NCBI GenBank assembly: GCA_016718265.1 | Contig: JADKDZ010000007.1 | Span: forward strand, 1 to 64,000 | Length of the DNA stretch: 64,000 nt | DNA from: Uliginosibacterium sp. | GTDB taxonomy: Bacteria; Pseudomonadota; Gammaproteobacteria; Burkholderiales; Rhodocyclaceae | Direction of reading: 5' to 3' | Made by a program: the position numbers and the translations under genes | Part shown: positions 62,740-64,000 of the stretch, one piece after another | How positions within the stretch are numbered: position 1 is the first letter of the stretch | Layout of the letters: every line of letters begins with the position of its first letter | Notes under the pieces: generated by a model | Told to the model about the DNA's origin: nothing | Database searches by the model: none | The model's input: only the letters and a program-made list of their open reading frames with translations

Positions 62740-64000
62740 TTAGCGCAGCGCGTTGTAAATTTGTTCCGCCATTTTACGATTGATCCCGTCAACGCGGCAT
62801 AAATCCTCGACAGTCGCTTCACGCACGCCCGCGAGCCCACCGAAGGCTTCAATGAGTTTCTTGCGCCGGGTCGGGCCAATGCCGGGAATGTCTTCGAGCT
62901 TGGAGGTGAGCCGTGTCTTGCTGCGCTTGGCGCGCATGCCGGTAATCGCGAAGCGGTGCGCTTCGTCGCGCACGATCTGGATCAGGTGCAGCGCCGGGTG
63001 CTCGCCGCCCAACGCGAGGCCCGGCCGGCCATCGGCGTAGATGAGCTGCTCCAGCCCGGCCTTGCGCTCTTCGCCCTTGGCCACGCCCACCATCGCAATG
63101 CTGGTCAGACCGAGTTCGCTGAGCACCTCCCAGGCCACGCCCACCTGGCCTTTGCCGCCGTCGATGAGGATCAGGTCCGGGCGCACGCCCTCGCCGGCCG
63201 CCACTTTTTCGTAGCGTCGCGTCAGCGCCTGGCGCATCGCGGCGTAATCGTCGCCGGGGGTGATGTCATGAATATTGAAGCGGCGGTATTCGCTCTTCTT
63301 CATCCCCGCGCCTTCCCACACGACGCAGGAGGCCTGGGTGGCTTCGCCCTGGGTGTGCGAGATGTCAAAGCATTCGATGCGGTTGGGTCGCTCGGGCAGA
63401 TCGAGCGCGGCTTGCAGGGCCTCGAGCTGGATTTCGGCGCGGCCGGTTTCGCGCAGGCGGGTCTCGATCGCCAGCTTGGCGTTGATCAAGGCCATCTCGA
63501 CCCAGGCTTTCTCGGCCTGGAAGCGCGGCGCCGCAGCAATCGGCGGGCGCTCCAGCACGTCGTCGAGCATGGCGCGTACGGCGTCGATGTCGGCGCCTTC
63601 GATCACCAGCTTGGTCGGCGCCGGGTGCAGGCGGTAATGCTGCTCGACGTAAGCCAGCAATGCATCGGCCACGCCGAGCCCTTCGCTGGTACTCGGAAAC
63701 TGCGAACGGTCGCCGAGGTGGCGGCCACCGCGCACCATCGCCAGATTCACGCATACCAGCCCACCCGCGGCTTCGGCGACGAGGATGTCGACGTCTTCGT
63801 CCTTGCCGGAATCGACGAACTGCTTGTGCAGCACCGTCTGCAAGGCGCGGATCTGATCGCGGAACACGGCCGCCTGCTCGAAGGCAAAGGCATCGGAAGC
63901 AGCCTGCATCCGCGCGGTGAGGCTGTCGATGACATCCGAGTGGCGACCTTCCAGAAACAGCGTGGCGAGTTTCACGTCGCGCAGGTAGCTCTCGGCATCG
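62740..64000 (-). CDS. uvrC: Excinuclease ABC subunit C (3' part, cut by window edge)
   Basis: About 420 codons of the ~610-residue nuclease that makes both incisions in nucleotide excision repair; the start is beyond the right edge. The UVR (UvrB-binding) motif is in MQAASDAFAFEQAAVFRDQI. The RNase-H-like C-terminal nuclease has IECFDISHTQGEATQ with its Asp, and tandem helix-hairpin-helix motifs close the protein (IPGIGPTRRKKLIEAFGG, VDGINRKMAEQIY). All motifs are intact. Followed by pgsA. Confidence 0.96.
   Translation of the reverse strand, partial: DAESYLRDVKLATLFLEGRHSDVIDSLTARMQAASDAFAFEQAAVFRDQIRALQTVLHKQFVDSGKDEDVDILVAEAAGGLVCVNLAMVRGGRHLGDRSQFPSTSEGLGVADALLAYVEQHYRLHPAPTKLVIEGADIDAVRAMLDDVLERPPIAAAPRFQAEKAWVEMALINAKLAIETRLRETGRAEIQLEALQAALDLPERPNRIECFDISHTQGEATQASCVVWEGAGMKKSEYRRFNIHDITPGDDYAAMRQALTRRYEKVAAGEGVRPDLILIDGGKGQVGVAWEVLSELGLTSIAMVGVAKGEERKAGLEQLIYADGRPGLALGGEHPALHLIQIVRDEAHRFAITGMRAKRSKTRLTSKLEDIPGIGPTRRKKLIEAFGGLAGVREATVEDLCRVDGINRKMAEQIYNALR

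Overview
The window is a GC-rich, gene-dense, mostly core stretch of a chromosome from a Gram-negative proteobacterium. The gene set (dapA-bamC, pgeF, lipoproteins, fused pntA, nadE-glnB, yjcH-actP) and the codon style suggest a betaproteobacterium, plausibly Rhodocyclales. That placement is inferred from gene content only; no database search was possible.

Left part (1-24.6 kb). The window opens inside thrS (minus), preceded by tRNA-Val(GAC). An acetate block follows: a LysR regulator divergent from yjcH-actP, then a cNMP/CBS/DUF294 signalling protein overlapped by a DnaQ-like exonuclease, then convergent acs with a perfect FNR-type box upstream. Next come a frameshifted RluA-type pseudouridine synthase, yedE-yedF, pgeF, bamC-dapA and a histone-deacetylase-fold protein. 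The overlapping operon MoxR-DUF58-TgpA-MltB, an orphan hybrid-less histidine kinase and prfB with its programmed +1 frameshift complete this part.

Central part (24.6-50.5 kb). Directly behind prfB is a tightly coupled five-gene unit: secreted trypsin-like protease, FHA membrane protein, and three proteins matching MksF, MksE and MksB (an SMC/condensin complex). This is the most interesting system in the window. A diguanylate cyclase and glyA follow; glyA is preceded by a ZTP (pfl) riboswitch. Then come glnB-nadE, pntB-pntA, corA, a PP2C phosphatase, murI / glycosyltransferase / purB, a nitronate-monooxygenase-like gene with a CatB-type acetyltransferase, and a LytR/LytS/LiaF-like envelope-sensing cluster with two tiny membrane proteins.

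Right part (50.5-64 kb). A Tat-exported PhoX-type phosphatase is followed by an accessory zone. It holds a truncated and frameshifted Rhs remnant, two tandem REP-associated tyrosine transposase copies (both damaged, differently) bounded by 19-bp inverted ends, GTAG-headed REP hairpins, and several copies of a composite dispersed repeat. A lipoprotein alpha/beta hydrolase, an esterase and an unknown small membrane lipoprotein sit among the repeats. The window ends with a SIMPL-domain protein, pgsA and the 3' part of uvrC in normal core arrangement.
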